This document shows positions 63,979 through 64,000 of a stretch of DNA of 64,000 bases, piece after piece. Position 1 is the first letter of the stretch. The number at the start of each line of letters is the position of its first letter. The DNA is from CAWJFP01 sp963842155 (GTDB lineage Bacteria; Pseudomonadota; Alphaproteobacteria; JACZXZ01), in the NCBI GenBank assembly GCA_963842155.1, contig CAWJFP010000040.1:193220-257219 (forward strand). Reading direction: 5' to 3'. The notes beneath the pieces were generated by a model. That model was not told where the DNA came from. It saw only the letters and a program-made list of their open reading frames with translations, and did not search any database. The translations under genes and the position numbers were made by a program.

Positions 63979-64000
63979 ATGAGCCAGACGAAGCGCTGCG
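63979..64000 (+). CDS. Start of a second exoprotein paralogue (partial)
   Basis: The last bases read ATGAGCCAGACGAAGCGCTG, differing from the start of the gene at 58437 only at the initiation codon (ATG for GTG) and one later base. A GGGGG ribosome-binding run precedes both. Only seven codons (MSQTKRC) are in the window, so the identity rests on this match and the tandem position. Confidence 0.65.

Overview
The window reads as a GC-rich alphaproteobacterial chromosome. The gene order (pdhA-lipoyl-pdhB-pdhC-lpdA-lipA; eno-ftsB; trpGDC-moaC-moeA-lexA; lpxB-lpxI-lpxA-fabZ-ompH-bamA-rseP-dxr-cdsA-uppS-frr-pyrH-tsf-rpsB) and the GAAC-N7-GAAC SOS box in front of lexA fit Hyphomicrobiales/Rhodospirillales-type bacteria. 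LpxA/I/B and BamA show a Gram-negative envelope with lipid A. No rRNA, tRNA, CRISPR array or intact insertion sequence was seen.

Layout. 1-12.5 kb (minus strand): tpiA, secG, pyrG, kdsA, eno, ftsB, then the pyruvate dehydrogenase operon with its lipoylation gene lipA and the start of a RatA/Coq10 gene. 12.7-24.6 kb (plus strand, with one minus-strand insert): a PpiD-type chaperone, trpE, a radical SAM protein, a ClpP-fold periplasmic protein on the minus strand, trpG-trpD-trpC, moaC, moeA and lexA. 24.6-30.2 kb: comEC, gltX, gltA, gloA. 30.3-44.3 kb (minus strand): the envelope and translation supercluster from lpxB back to rpsB. 44.3-58 kb: an accessory region with two cupins, a class III adenylate cyclase with TPRs, two methyltransferases, an ABC exporter, a cbpA-cbpM operon with creA, a MetE-like protein, an AhpD-like protein, an outer-membrane beta-barrel, and two decayed gene fragments. 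58.4-63.8 kb: one very long two-partner-secretion exoprotein with about 35 GLUG repeats, a strong terminator, and the first codons of a second paralogue at the right edge.

The housekeeping blocks form recognisable working units. The PDH complex sits with its E3 and the lipoyl synthase that activates it. The trp genes sit with molybdopterin genes and an autoregulated lexA. Lipid A synthesis sits with outer-membrane assembly, isoprenoid (dxr, uppS) and phospholipid (cdsA) steps and translation factors.

A striking property is the number of reading-frame breaks in otherwise intact genes (eno, radical SAM, moeA, gloA, bamA, cyclase, methyltransferase, exoprotein). Nearly all are single-base insertions, and they hit essential single-copy genes, so consensus-sequence error is the likeliest cause. 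Gene spans below are given across these breaks. The best candidates for new biology are the tandem GLUG exoproteins with a paired direct-repeat operator candidate, the decayed duplicates in the 45-47 kb region, the insertion that splits trpE from trpGDC, and the absence of lpxD from its usual place.
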